A stretch of 64,000 nucleotides of DNA from Actinomyces haliotis (GCF_015355765.1 NZ_JACWNA010000009.1:1-64000); one strand, 5' to 3'; positions 1 to 8,614 are shown, counted from the stretch's first letter. Program-made: numbers and translations. Notes: generated from the sequence alone by a model not told the origin.

Positions 1-79
1 GGCCACCGGAGGCCACCAGCGCCTCGATCGCCTCACGACCCGCACCACCCGAGGGCGCCTTCTCATCCGTCATGGTCAT
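1..79 (-). CDS. N-terminal fragment of a probable IS256-family transposase (runs off the left edge)
   Basis: Only about 26 codons are visible, reading leftwards off the window. The start at 79 has a GGAAGGA ribosome binding site nine bases upstream (89-95); a second in-frame ATG lies at 73. The peptide begins MTMTDEKAPSGGAGREAIEA and continues LVASGG. From memory, this resembles the N-termini of actinobacterial IS256-type transposases, where a short charged stretch precedes a conserved A-L-V/L-x-S-G segment. The sequence just upstream (99-129) looks like the outer end of such an element, with a TTACACAAA core. The call rests on a very short stretch and could be wrong; any gene with a similar start would look the same. 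Confidence 0.4.
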   Translation of the reverse strand, partial: MTMTDEKAPSGGAGREAIEALVASGG

Positions 80-98
80 CAGTGTCAGTCCTTCCAGG

Positions 99-129
99 AG
101 GGCTTACACAAACCATTGAACAGGCCCCC
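99..129. repeat. Candidate terminal inverted repeat of the IS256-like element
   Basis: The stretch GGGCTTACACAAACCATTGA followed by ACAGGCCCC sits about 20 bases outside the putative transposase start. IS256-family elements commonly end in a roughly 25-base inverted repeat with a TGTGTAA/TTACACA core. The opposite end lies outside the window, so neither the repeat nor a target duplication can be verified here. Confidence 0.3.
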
Positions 130-736
130 TTCGTCTCGCAGGACACGGGGCCAGCCTCGAGCGGCTGGTCCCGCACCCACGTTACGAAAGGACTCGAGTC
201 TCGGTCCGTTCCCCTGATCAGCGGTGAACCAGCAGCCCTGCGGCGGCCGGTGACAACACCCCCCGGATCATTGTGAAGACAGGGGCAAGACATCATGCCG
301 ACCACCGCTGGCCCGGCCACCGGCATCCCTACACCGGCAACCACCAACAAGGTAACGGGCGCGGCCGGTCCACCCGGAGGCAGCCTCCCCTCCGCCCGGT
401 CCGTCGGTCCCGCAGGTGCAGCGGTCACGCTGCGGCACCCCGACCATGACCTGATCGACGTGCCGGCCGCACCCGGCCCACGTCGTCTTCCCGCACTTCT
501 TGGACGTCACCGCTCGGCACACCGCGATCACCTCTCTGTCCTTCGATACCCCGGCGGGTATCAGTTCGCGAGGGCAACGACACCCGTAGGGGTATCGAGA
601 CTCCATCGGTGGGACGTGGCGTCAGTGACGAAGGACGCAGAGGGGCAGGGCTGAACGCCTCACCCCTCTCGCACCGCGCGGCGCGCGGCGCGTGGGATGA
701 TCACGGCGCCACTCCCCGCCCGACCCCGGAGCACTC
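130..736. other. Gene-poor region between the IS-like end and lldP
   Basis: No open frame here has family resemblance or a convincing ribosome binding site. The short overlapping frames (for example 295-654 plus and 268-606 minus) contradict each other and read as low-complexity Arg/Gly/Pro peptide. The one clear signal is a pair of palindromes at 545-562 and 579-596. The lldP promoter must lie in the right half. The left half may be remnants from insertion of the IS-like element. Confidence 0.5.
545..596. promoter_or_regulatory. Tandem palindromic operator candidates upstream of lldP
   Basis: Two 18-base palindromes of the same design stand 34 bases apart centre to centre: GATACCC-CGGC-GGGTATC at 545-562 (perfect arms) and GACACCC-GTAG-GGGTATC at 579-596 (one arm mismatch). 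The spacers differ while the arms are conserved, as expected for two binding sites of one dimeric repressor or activator. They lie 140-190 bases before lldP, so lactate-responsive control is the natural inference. No regulator gene is adjacent within the window. I did not find a full third copy elsewhere here. Confidence 0.6.
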
Positions 737-2416
737 ATGGTCCCGACCGCCCTGCCCGCCCTCGCGCTGGCCGCCTCCTTCACGCCGTCGACGACAGCCG
801 TGGGGGGCAACGTCTTCCTCACCGCGATCGTGGGGCTGCTGCCCCTCGTCGCCTTCTTCGCCCTCATGGGCGCCTTCAAGGTGCCCACCCACTGGTGCTC
901 GATCATCGCGCTCGTCGTCTCGATGGTGCTCGCCGTCGCCTGCTTCCACATGCCCGTCGGCATGACGGCGCTCTCGGCCACCCAGGGCCTCGCCATGGGC
1001 TTCGTCCCCATCATCTACATCATCATCGCGGCCGTGTGGCTCTACAACCTCACCGAGGTCTCCGGCCGGTCCCAGGACCTCAAGGCCGTCTTCAACGCCA
1101 TCGGCAAGGGTGACATGCGCGCCCAGGCCCTCATCGTCTCCTTCTCCTTCTGCGGCCTGCTCGAGGGCCTCGCCGGATTCGGCGCGCCCGTCGCCATCAC
1201 CGCCGCCATGCTCATCACGCTGGGCCTGCCCAAGATGAAGGCCGCCCTCGTCACCATCGTCGGCAACGCGATCTACGTCGGCTTCGGCGCCATGGCCATC
1301 CCGGTCACGACGGCCGCGAAGCTCGGAGGCGGTCAGGATCCGGCGGCCATCGGCTCCTTCATGAGCCACTTCACGTGGATCATCTGCGTCCTCATGCCCT
1401 TCATCCTGCTGTCGATCCTCGACGGCGCCCGCGCGGTCCGCCAGCTCTGGCCGCTCGCGCTCGTCGCCGGCGTCGCCACCGGTGCCGGGCACTTCATCGC
1501 CCCGTCGATCTCCTACGAGCTCACCAGCGTCATGGCCGCCCTCCTCGGCCTGGCCGCCTCCTACCTGTTCCTCCTGGTGTGGACGCCGACGACGCCGACG
1601 GAGTTCCACACCGAGACGGCCGAGGCGGACAAGCCCGACCGCGAGCGCGTCATCCTCGCCCTGGCGCCCTACGTCCTCGTCGTCGTCATCATCGCCGTCA
1701 CCAAGCTGTGGAAGGGGCTCAACGCCGCCCTGGAGGCCACCGACGTCAAGATCCCATGGCCGGGGATCTACGGAAACCTCCTCACCTCGGACGGCAAGGC
1801 ATCCACCAGCCCCATCTACACGCTCCAGATCCTGTCCAACCCCGGCACCTGGATCTTCCTCACCGCCATCATCATCGCCTTCCTGTACGCGTCCCGGTCC
1901 TCCGGCGGCCGCTTCCAGGTCAGCGCCGGGCGCCTCTTCAGCGCGCTGCCGGAGACGATCTACAACCTGCGCCTGTCGATCCTCACGATCGCCATGGTGA
2001 TGGCGCTGGCCTACGTCATGAACTTCTCCGGGCAGACCACCGCCATCGGCGCCGCCCTGGCGACCACGGGCGCCGCCTTCGCGTTCCTCTCCCCCATCCT
2101 GGGCTGGGTCGGCACCGCCGTCGCGGGCTCGGCGACGAGCGCGGGCGCGCTCTTCGCCAACCTCCAGGTCACCGCGGCGCAGGGGGCCGGGCTCGACCCG
2201 CGCATCCTGCTGGCCGCCAACACGGTCGGTGCGGGCCTGGGCAAGATCGTCTCCCCGCAGAACCTCGCCGTCGTCACCACCGCCGTCCAGGCCCCGGGGA
2301 CGGACTCCGAGGTTCTCAAGAAGGCCGCGCCGTACTCCATCGGCCTGCTGCTCCTGCTCTGCGCGCTCGTCTTCGTCGCCTCCCAGGGCTGGCTCGGCGC
2401 CTACATGCCGGCCTGA
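737..2416 (+). CDS. lldP: L-lactate permease (LctP/LldP family)
   Basis: A 559-residue, strongly hydrophobic protein of the usual length for the family, with about 12-14 membrane segments. It would import lactate (also glycolate in known homologues) with protons across the cytoplasmic membrane. Family-typical stretches include GLLEGLAGFGAPVAI at about residues 138-152 and the C-terminal region around NTVGAGLGKIVSPQNLAV. The ATG at 737 follows GGAG at 728-731. Two palindromes lie upstream and a strong hairpin terminator follows at 2514-2564, so it is probably its own transcript. The next genes on the same strand, lutABC, encode lactate oxidation, which supports lactate as substrate. Confidence 0.93.
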   Translation: MVPTALPALALAASFTPSTTAVGGNVFLTAIVGLLPLVAFFALMGAFKVPTHWCSIIALVVSMVLAVACFHMPVGMTALSATQGLAMGFVPIIYIIIAAVWLYNLTEVSGRSQDLKAVFNAIGKGDMRAQALIVSFSFCGLLEGLAGFGAPVAITAAMLITLGLPKMKAALVTIVGNAIYVGFGAMAIPVTTAAKLGGGQDPAAIGSFMSHFTWIICVLMPFILLSILDGARAVRQLWPLALVAGVATGAGHFIAPSISYELTSVMAALLGLAASYLFLLVWTPTTPTEFHTETAEADKPDRERVILALAPYVLVVVIIAVTKLWKGLNAALEATDVKIPWPGIYGNLLTSDGKASTSPIYTLQILSNPGTWIFLTAIIIAFLYASRSSGGRFQVSAGRLFSALPETIYNLRLSILTIAMVMALAYVMNFSGQTTAIGAALATTGAAFAFLSPILGWVGTAVAGSATSAGALFANLQVTAAQGAGLDPRILLAANTVGAGLGKIVSPQNLAVVTTAVQAPGTDSEVLKKAAPYSIGLLLLLCALVFVASQGWLGAYMPA

Positions 2417-2513
2417 CGGGCGCCCCCTAGCAGGAGCCCCTCACCCGCACCACGCCCCCGGGCCCGATCCCGAGCCCGGTTCCGGACCGATCCCCAGACC
2501 CGCCCCAGAGCAC

Positions 2514-2564
2514 CGGCTTCCCGCCGGGTCCGACGTCAACGCCGTCGGACCCGGCGGGAAGCCG
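2514..2564 (+). terminator. Strong hairpin terminator after lldP
   Basis: A perfect 21-base stem (left arm 2514-2534, right arm 2544-2564, core CCCGCCGGGTCCGAC) encloses a nine-base loop. It lies about 100 bases after the lldP stop and 270 before lutA. There is no long T run after it, which is common for actinobacterial terminators. It separates the permease transcript from the lut operon. Confidence 0.8.
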
Positions 2565-2832
2565 TCTGTCTCGACGCTGGGCGCGGGCGGAACGGGGGCG
2601 AGTGCCGGAGAGGCACCAGGCCCGGACCCCGGCTCAGGACCTCCCGCCGGTTTTCCGCACGACCCGCCTCACGGATCTCACGCTGGAAGACGGCGCCAGG
2701 GTCGCTCCGCGTCGGCGCGTTTCCGCGGGATCCCGCCACCGACCCGCGCCCACCGTGCGACCCGGGACCCAGGTCCCTAACCTGGCGCCAGGTCCGCCCC
2801 GCACCGGGGCGGCGTCGACGAAAGGTCCACAC

Positions 2833-3636
2833 GTGCGCATTGCTCTCTTCGCGACCTGCATCGGGGACTCGATGTTCCCACAGGCCCCCGAGGCCACCGT
2901 CACCCTCCTCGAGCGACTCGGCCACGAGGTCGTCTTCCCCGAGGGACAGGTGTGCTGCGGCCAGATGCACGCCAACACCGGCTACTTCAAGAAGGCCGAG
3001 CCCCTCATCCGCAACCACGTCAAGACCTTCGAGCCCGTGCTCGACGGCGAGTGGGACGCCGTCGTCGTCCCCTCCGGATCCTGCGCCGGCGCCACCCGCC
3101 ACGAGCAGGCGCTCGTCGCCGAGCACCTCGGCGACGCCAAGCTGGCCAGGCGCTCCGAGGAGGTCGCCGCCAAGACCTACGAGCTCTCCGAGCTGCTCGT
3201 GGACGTCCTCGGCCTCACCGACGTCGGCGCCTACTTCCCGCACCGCGTCACCTACCACCCCACGTGCCACTCGCTGCGCATCGCCAAGGTCGGCGACCGC
3301 CCCTACAAGCTGCTGGGCGCCGTCGAGGGCATCGACCTCGCCCCGCTGCCGGACGCCGAGGTGTGCTGCGGCTTCGGCGGCACCTTCGCCATGAAGAACC
3401 ACGAGACCTCCACCGCCATGCTCGCGGACAAGGTCACCAACGTCATGTCCACCCACGCCGAGGTCCTGTGCATGGGCGACTACTCGTGCCTCATGCACGT
3501 CGGCGGCGGCCTGAGCCGCATCAACTCCGGCGTCAAGATCATGCACCTGGCGGAGATCCTCGCCTCGACGAAGGACAAGCCCTTCGTCGGCAACGTCTCC
3601 TACGCCCCGACCCCCGAGGAGGCGATGGTCCGATGA
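2833..3636 (+). CDS. lutA: LutA/LldE-type lactate oxidation iron-sulfur protein
   Basis: A 267-residue cysteine-rich protein of the CCG-domain family, which with LutB and LutC oxidises L-lactate to pyruvate in the cytoplasm. Two CCG units are visible: C9, CC41-42 (QVCCGQMH), C84, and C145, CC178-179 (EVCCGFGG), C219. I chose the GTG at 2833, preceded by AAAGG at 2821-2825, because translation upstream is low-complexity and the protein then begins RIALFATCIGDSMFP as in the family. The stop overlaps the lutB start (ATGA at 3633-3636). The C-terminus is somewhat longer than in typical LutA of about 240 residues. Confidence 0.92.
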   Translation: MRIALFATCIGDSMFPQAPEATVTLLERLGHEVVFPEGQVCCGQMHANTGYFKKAEPLIRNHVKTFEPVLDGEWDAVVVPSGSCAGATRHEQALVAEHLGDAKLARRSEEVAAKTYELSELLVDVLGLTDVGAYFPHRVTYHPTCHSLRIAKVGDRPYKLLGAVEGIDLAPLPDAEVCCGFGGTFAMKNHETSTAMLADKVTNVMSTHAEVLCMGDYSCLMHVGGGLSRINSGVKIMHLAEILASTKDKPFVGNVSYAPTPEEAMVR

Positions 3637-5261
3637 CGACCACCGACGACCGCGCCCAGGCCCTGACCGAGGACCTCGCCCCGCACACCGGTGGCTGGGT
3701 CACCGAGGTCCAGATCCCCGAGAACCCGCTGCGCTGGGGCGAGGACTTCCAGCACGGAGCCCACAAGACCCTCCAGAACACCCAGATGCGCGCCAACCTC
3801 GGCAAGGCGACGCGCACCATCCGCTCCAAGCGCGACCAGCGCGCCGCGGAGATGCCCGACTGGGAGGCCCTGCGCGACGCCGCCAGCGCCGTCAAGGCCG
3901 AGACCATGAGCCGCCTGCCCGAGCTCCTCGACCAGTTCGAGGCCAACGTGACCAAGCGCGGCGGCATCGTCCACTGGGCCCGTGACGCCGCCGAGGCCAA
4001 CAAGATCGTCACCGAGCTCATCAAGGCCAAGGGCGTCGACGAGGTCGTCAAGATCAAGTCGATGGCGACCCAGGAGATCAACCTCAACGAGCACCTCAAG
4101 TCCGAGGGCATCACCGCCCACGAGACCGACCTCGCCGAGATGATCGTCCAGCTCGCCGACGACATGCCCTCGCACATCGTCGTCCCCGCGATCCACCGCA
4201 ACCGCTCCGAGGTCCGCGGCATCTTCCTCGACCGCATGGGCGACGCTCCCGAGGAGCTCTCCGACGACCCGGTCGAGCTCGCCGGCGCCGCACGCGCCCA
4301 CCTGCGCAAGAAGTTCCTCCACGCCAAGGTCGCCGTCTCCGGCACCAACATGGGCGTGGCCGAGACCGGCACCGTCTCCGTCTACGAGTCCGAGGGCAAC
4401 GGCCGCATGTGCCTCACCCTCCCGGAGACGCTCATCACCGTCATGGGCATCGAGAAGCTCGTCCCCCGCTACCAGGACGTCGAGATCTTCTCCCAGCTCC
4501 TACCGCGCTCCGCGACCGGCGAGCGCATGAACCCCTACACCTCCATGTGGACGGGCGTCACCGAGGGCGACGGCCCGCAGGAGTTCCACCTCATCCTCAT
4601 GGACAACGGGCGCACCAAGACCCTCGCCGACCCGATCGGCCGCGAGGCCCTCCACTGCATCCGCTGCGGCGCCTGCATGAACATCTGCCCCGTCTACCAG
4701 CACACCGGCGGCCACGCCTACGGCTCGGTCTACCCGGGCCCGATCGGCGCGATCATCACCCCGCAGCTCACGCAGGGCCTGTCCGAGGACGACCCGAACC
4801 ACCAGCTGCCCTTCGCGTCCTCGCTGTGCGGGGCCTGCGGCGAGGCCTGCCCGGTCAAGATCGACATCCCGACGATCCTCATCCACCTGCGCGCCCGCAG
4901 CGTCGACGTCAAGAAGAAGGTCCTCCCCGACATGTGGGACCTCGCCATGACCGCGACGCAGCCGCCGATGAGCGCGGGCGGCTTCTGGTCCTGGGCCCAG
5001 CAGGGCGTCAAGGTCTCGCGGCTCGTGGCACGCGACGGAAAGATCGGCGCGCTGCCCTACCCCGGCTCCATGTGGACCGGTGCCCGCGACATCCCCGAGG
5101 CTCCCAAGGAGAACTTCCGCGAGTGGTGGAAGCGCACCCACGGCGCCGACAGCCCCGCGGACGTGACCGCCGAGTCGACGACGACGCCGCTGCACCGCGA
5201 CGAGCGCGACGCCCACGACGTCGCCGCCGCCCAGCCCCGCCTCAGCAAGGAGGAGAACTGA
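3633..5261 (+). CDS. lutB: LutB/LldF-type lactate oxidation iron-sulfur protein
   Basis: A 542-residue protein with an N-terminal LUD domain (roughly residues 60-310) and a C-terminal ferredoxin-like part. Two cysteine clusters are visible: CIRCGACMNICP from about residue 341 and CGACGEACP from about residue 397, each fitting a [4Fe-4S] cluster. It is the central electron-transferring subunit of the LutABC lactate utilisation complex. Its start overlaps the lutA stop by four bases and its TGA overlaps the lutC ATG (TGATG), so the three subunits are translationally coupled. The last 60 residues are acidic and histidine-containing, probably unstructured. Confidence 0.94.
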   Translation: MTTTDDRAQALTEDLAPHTGGWVTEVQIPENPLRWGEDFQHGAHKTLQNTQMRANLGKATRTIRSKRDQRAAEMPDWEALRDAASAVKAETMSRLPELLDQFEANVTKRGGIVHWARDAAEANKIVTELIKAKGVDEVVKIKSMATQEINLNEHLKSEGITAHETDLAEMIVQLADDMPSHIVVPAIHRNRSEVRGIFLDRMGDAPEELSDDPVELAGAARAHLRKKFLHAKVAVSGTNMGVAETGTVSVYESEGNGRMCLTLPETLITVMGIEKLVPRYQDVEIFSQLLPRSATGERMNPYTSMWTGVTEGDGPQEFHLILMDNGRTKTLADPIGREALHCIRCGACMNICPVYQHTGGHAYGSVYPGPIGAIITPQLTQGLSEDDPNHQLPFASSLCGACGEACPVKIDIPTILIHLRARSVDVKKKVLPDMWDLAMTATQPPMSAGGFWSWAQQGVKVSRLVARDGKIGALPYPGSMWTGARDIPEAPKENFREWWKRTHGADSPADVTAESTTTPLHRDERDAHDVAAAQPRLSKEEN

Positions 5262-5911
5262 TGGACGCCAAGGAAGCGATCCTCGCCCGCGCGCGCGACG
5301 CGCTCTCCCGCTCCCAGCGCGGCCCCGCCCCCGAGGTCCCGCGCGACTACGTCCGCGTCGGAGCCGACGCTCCGGGCTCCGAGCCCGTCGTCGCCGACAT
5401 GATCGAGAAGCTCGAGGACTACGACGCCGTCGTGCGCACGAAGACCTCGGACGCCGAGATCGCCGAGGCGATCGACGAGCTGCTCGGCGACGCGAAGGTC
5501 GTCGTCGTCCCCTCCGGCCTGCCGCAGGTCTACAAGGACGCCGCCGCCCGCTCCGACCGCGAGCTGCGCGAGGACTCCCGCGAGGAGCCCATCGCCACCC
5601 TCGACCTGGACAAGGTCGACGCCGTCGTCACCTGCTCGCGGGTGGGCGTGTCCCTGTCCGGCACGATCATCCTCGACGGCGAGCCCGACCAGGGCCGCCG
5701 CGCGATCACGCTCGTCCCGGACCGCCACGTGTGCGTCCTCGAGCGCGAGATGGTCGTCCCCACGGTGCCGCAGGCCGTCGACGTCCTCGGCGAGCACCCC
5801 GAGCGCCCGACCACCTGGATCGCCGGCCCCTCGGCCACGGCTGACATCGAGCTCGTCCGCGTCCAGGGCGTCCACGGCCCGCGCCACCTCGGAGTCGTCA
5901 TCGCCCACTGA
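5261..5911 (+). CDS. lutC: LutC/LldG-type lactate utilisation protein (LUD domain)
   Basis: A 216-residue LUD-domain protein, the third subunit of the cytoplasmic L-lactate oxidation complex. The ATG at 5261 overlaps the lutB stop by one base and has an AAGGAGGAG ribosome binding site. The C-terminal half carries the conserved core (SGTIILD, then ITLVPDRHVCVL and GPSATADIELVRVQGVHGP), typical of LutC. A perfect hairpin terminator at 5935-5965 ends the operon. Confidence 0.93.
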   Translation: MDAKEAILARARDALSRSQRGPAPEVPRDYVRVGADAPGSEPVVADMIEKLEDYDAVVRTKTSDAEIAEAIDELLGDAKVVVVPSGLPQVYKDAAARSDRELREDSREEPIATLDLDKVDAVVTCSRVGVSLSGTIILDGEPDQGRRAITLVPDRHVCVLEREMVVPTVPQAVDVLGEHPERPTTWIAGPSATADIELVRVQGVHGPRHLGVVIAH

Positions 5912-5934
5912 GCAACCGCTCGTGCTGCTCCGCC

Positions 5935-5965
5935 CTCGCCCCGCCGGCCACGCCGGCGGGGCGAG
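5935..5965 (+). terminator. Terminator of the lut operon
   Basis: A perfect 14-base stem CTCGCCCCGCCGGC / GCCGGCGGGGCGAG with a three-base loop, 24 bases after the lutC stop. Confidence 0.8.
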
Positions 5966-5999
5966 GTCCGTCCTGCGGCGGACCTGCGACCGGATCTCG

Positions 6000-6121
6000 T
6001 GTCCACGAGGGCGCGTCAGGAGGTTGAGCGCAGGAGCAGCCGCACGCTTCATCCGCGTCATGGACCGGTGGCTCTGTGGCGAGCACGAGGCTCCGCAGGC
6101 TCTGACGCGCCCTCGTGGACA
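6000..6121. repeat. Element bounded by perfect 20-base inverted repeats
   Basis: TGTCCACGAGGGCGCGTCAG at 6000-6019 is repeated exactly in reverse complement at 6102-6121, with an 82-base spacer. The whole unit is 122 bases and lies between the lut terminator and the next gene. It could be a miniature inverted-repeat element, or a long-stem leader in front of the kinase gene at 6155. No flanking target duplication is obvious. No protein is recognisable in the spacer. Confidence 0.6.
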
Positions 6122-6154
6122 GCGGACGACCGAGTGGATCTAGTCTTGGGTCCC

Positions 6155-6820
6155 GTGAGCGCGCGAGTCATCCTCCTGACCGGTCCCTCGGGGTCCGGCA
6201 AGACCTCCCTCCTGCGCCGCGTCGGAGCCAAGCGCCTCAAGCTCGACGACTTCTACCGCGACGGGGACGAGCCCGGTATGCCGCTCCTGGATGGCAGCCT
6301 CTCCGGCGAGGACGGCGTCGGGCGCGACGAGGCCATGAGTGCCGTCGACTGGGACCACCCCGCCTCGTGGGACGCCGAGCGCGCCATGGTCGCCATCCGC
6401 GAGCTGTGCCGCGAGGGCCGCACCCGCGCGCCCGTCTACTCGATCCCGGACAACGCCACCGTGGACTACTCCTCCCTCGACATCGGGACGGCTGAGGCCT
6501 TCGTCGCCGAGGGGATCTTCGCGGCCGAGCTCGTCGACCGCTGCCGCGAGGAGGGCCTGCTCGCCGACGCCCTCGTCCTCAAGCGCCCCCGTCCGCAGAC
6601 CTGGTGGTTCCGGCTGCGTCGCGACCTCGCCGAGCACCGCAAGCCCGTCCACGTCCTTCTCACGCGCGGGCTGCGCCTCGCCCACGAGGAGCCCGCGAAG
6701 ATCGCCGACTGGACGGGCAAGGGCTGCCGCCCCGTGGGCCGCGCCCAGTGCGAGGCGACGATCGCCGAGCACATCGGCTCCTCGTCGATCCCGGGCAACC
6801 GCGGCGACGGCGTCGCCTGA
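6155..6820 (+). CDS. Uridine kinase-like P-loop kinase
   Basis: A 221-residue P-loop NTPase. The Walker A motif GPSGSGKT occupies residues 10-17, followed by LKLDDFYRDGD, which matches the substrate-binding segment of uridine kinases and related phosphoribulokinase-type enzymes; the expected cytoplasmic role is nucleoside salvage. Related actinobacterial proteins are annotated simply as uridine kinase, and the true substrate is not shown by sequence. I chose GTG at 6155 because the P-loop then lies at the usual distance from the N-terminus and because upstream codons run through the inverted-repeat element. It converges on the DUF4230 gene. Confidence 0.72.
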   Translation: MSARVILLTGPSGSGKTSLLRRVGAKRLKLDDFYRDGDEPGMPLLDGSLSGEDGVGRDEAMSAVDWDHPASWDAERAMVAIRELCREGRTRAPVYSIPDNATVDYSSLDIGTAEAFVAEGIFAAELVDRCREEGLLADALVLKRPRPQTWWFRLRRDLAEHRKPVHVLLTRGLRLAHEEPAKIADWTGKGCRPVGRAQCEATIAEHIGSSSIPGNRGDGVA

Positions 6821-6840
6821 GGCGCGTCCAGCCGCTGCCT

Positions 6841-6864
6841 GCCGCGCCCCCGCTGGTGCGCGGC
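6841..6864. terminator. Short hairpin between convergent genes
   Basis: GCCGCGC and GCGCGGC arms around a ten-base loop lie between the convergent kinase (+) and DUF4230 (-) genes. The stem is only seven pairs, so this is a weak candidate for a bidirectional terminator. Confidence 0.4.
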
Positions 6865-6871
6865 GCGCCCG

Positions 6872-7606
6872 TCACTTCCCGGCGGCGTCCTTGAAGGTCA
6901 CCTTTACGGCGTAGTCCTCCTGCTCCGTGCCCTTGAGGGTGGCCTTGACCTGCTCGGTGAGGAGCGACTCGGCCCGGTCCTGGGCCTTGGTGAGCAGCCC
7001 GCCCTTGACCGCCTTGTCCTCCTCGGACTTCTCCTGGTCGGAGAGGAAGCCGGTGACGTCGGAGACCTCGGTCTGGTTGAGCGGGTTGAGGGACTGGTCA
7101 TAGGTGGTGACGGTGTCCGGGTCGATGCTCGTGGAGAGGACCTGGACGGCGGGCGCGGTGACGGTGACCGTGCGGGAGGCGTCGTCGACGTCGACGGTGA
7201 CGGCGGAGGCGTCCTTGATGCCGGCCTTGACGGTGCCCGAGTAGGTGACGAGGAAGCTGGACCCGGTCATCGGGACCTCGACCCCGAGGACCTCCTTGTT
7301 GTCCTCGGAGTACTTCCCGACGTCGGTGAAGCTGTAGTCCTGGGTGGCGAGCTCGGCGACGTCGGTGAAGGAGGACTGGATCGTCGCCGCGGAGACGGAG
7401 GTGCGCTGGCCGGGCAGGACACCGAGGCGCAGGAGCCCGAAGACGAGAGCCACGGCGAGGAGGACGAGCCCGAGGCCCCGCAGCAGCACCTTCTCGACGG
7501 GCTTGCTCATGCCCTCGCGGCTGCGACGGGCACGCTCCCCGAGCTCCGCGGAGCCCGCGGTCGCGGTGCTGCCGGCGGGCTCGGGCTGGTCGGTCGTGGG
7601 CGTCAT
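6872..7606 (-). CDS. DUF4230 domain membrane-anchored protein
   Basis: A 244-residue protein of unknown function. A charged N-terminus of about 45 residues is followed by one membrane segment (LGLVLLAVALVFGLLRLG) and an extracytoplasmic domain of the DUF4230 type, with beta-rich segments such as YSGTVKAGIKDASAVTVDVD and VTVTAPAVQVLSTSIDPDT. ATG at 7606 is chosen because AGGAG lies nine bases upstream and the longer frame is low-complexity. DUF4230 proteins are widespread in Gram-positive bacteria without an assigned role; nothing nearby suggests one. Confidence 0.75.
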   Translation of the reverse strand: MTPTTDQPEPAGSTATAGSAELGERARRSREGMSKPVEKVLLRGLGLVLLAVALVFGLLRLGVLPGQRTSVSAATIQSSFTDVAELATQDYSFTDVGKYSEDNKEVLGVEVPMTGSSFLVTYSGTVKAGIKDASAVTVDVDDASRTVTVTAPAVQVLSTSIDPDTVTTYDQSLNPLNQTEVSDVTGFLSDQEKSEEDKAVKGGLLTKAQDRAESLLTEQVKATLKGTEQEDYAVKVTFKDAAGK

Positions 7607-7943
7607 GCGATCGGGCTCCTCAAGGCTGCTCCGGCTCGGTGCGGGACGCGACCCGGCCGGTACGGGTCGCGGCGCCAGGCTATCGGCACCCGGAGGAGCG
7701 GGCGCGCTGAGGGCCCTCCGGCTCAGGTCTCGTGACGGCACTGCGTCCTCGCCCCTCCCGGGGGCGCCCTCCAGTCCGAGCGGCCGGACTGCCAGAAGGA
7801 TCCGGGCCGCACCTGGTGCACAGGGCTCATGCCGATCTACCGGACGTGTCCCCCACCGCGCGAGCGTCCCCGCCGCGCGGACGGGGGCGGCGCGGGACGT
7901 GCCGCGAGCGCGGGTCGTCGGAGGCCTGCGGCGCCCAGGGCGC
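7607..7943. other. Non-coding remainder downstream of the broken PAP2 gene
   Basis: No supported gene is present. The right part would be expected to encode the missing C-terminal third of the PAP2 phosphatase, but I cannot find the third catalytic motif (His followed by a downstream Asp) in any frame. The left part contains the promoter region of the DUF4230 gene. Confidence 0.5.
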
Positions 7944-8614
7944 TCAGCGCGAGGCGCGCGAGTCGAGGCTGGCGAGGACGAGCGCCGCACCGGGGGAGAC
8001 GACGAAGGCCGTGTGCCCGGGCGGGAAGGACCAGTCCCCCGGGTGCATCGCCATGGGGTGGGCGAGCAGGCTCGTGTCCGGGCGCGGGCGGGCGTAGACC
8101 ATCTTGAGGATCGCGACGGGGGCGTAGGTGACGGCGGTGCTCAGGGCCACGGAGGGCGCGCGGTGCAGGCCCCGCCGCCGGGCACGATGACGATTGCGAG
8201 GGCCGCGGCGTACGGCGGCTCAAGGTAGCGGTACAGGCCCGTGGTGAGGGCGCCGACGACGCCGACGCGGTGCGCGTTGAACCAGGCCGTGACGGCGAGG
8301 TCGGCCGAGGACGCGTGCAGGCGGACGCCGGCGAGGAGGACGACGGCGACGCCTGCGAGCGCCAGCGCGACCCACGGGCGCAGCGCGGCGTCCTGGAGGG
8401 GCAGGTGCTCGGGTGCGGCGATGACGCCGCCCCCGTGGTGGCCGGTGCCCAGCGGGCTCGTGTTCTGCGGGAGGTCCTGGCGCGTGGCGTCAGCACCGGG
8501 CGCGGGCGGAGGCGGGGCGAGGTCGTCGTGGTCATGGCGGCAAGCGTCGACGCCGCCCGCCAAGAATCGACCAAGACGCCGTCCGGCTGCGGGCCGTGTC
8601 CCAGCCTCAGTCAC
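7944..8614 (-). pseudogene. PAP2-family phosphatase, frameshifted and truncated
   Basis: Two minus-strand frames together read as a PAP2 membrane phosphatase. The upstream part (8614 to about 8150) has membrane helices (LALAGVAVVLLAGVRLH) and YRYLEPPYAAALAIVIV, then goes out of frame in the GC-rich stretch about 8165-8185. The downstream part (8150-7944) resumes in another frame with motif 1, KMVYARPRP. In motif 2 the usual P-S-G-H reads SFPPGHTAFVV, so its serine is lost. The frame then stops early and motif 3 is absent. A frameshift plus a missing motif plus a changed motif residue indicate a dead gene rather than a sequencing slip. Confidence 0.78.

Noticed and set aside
295-654. Small plus-strand frame upstream of lldP
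   Set aside because: Conflicts with other frames, no ribosome binding site, runs over the palindromic operator pair.
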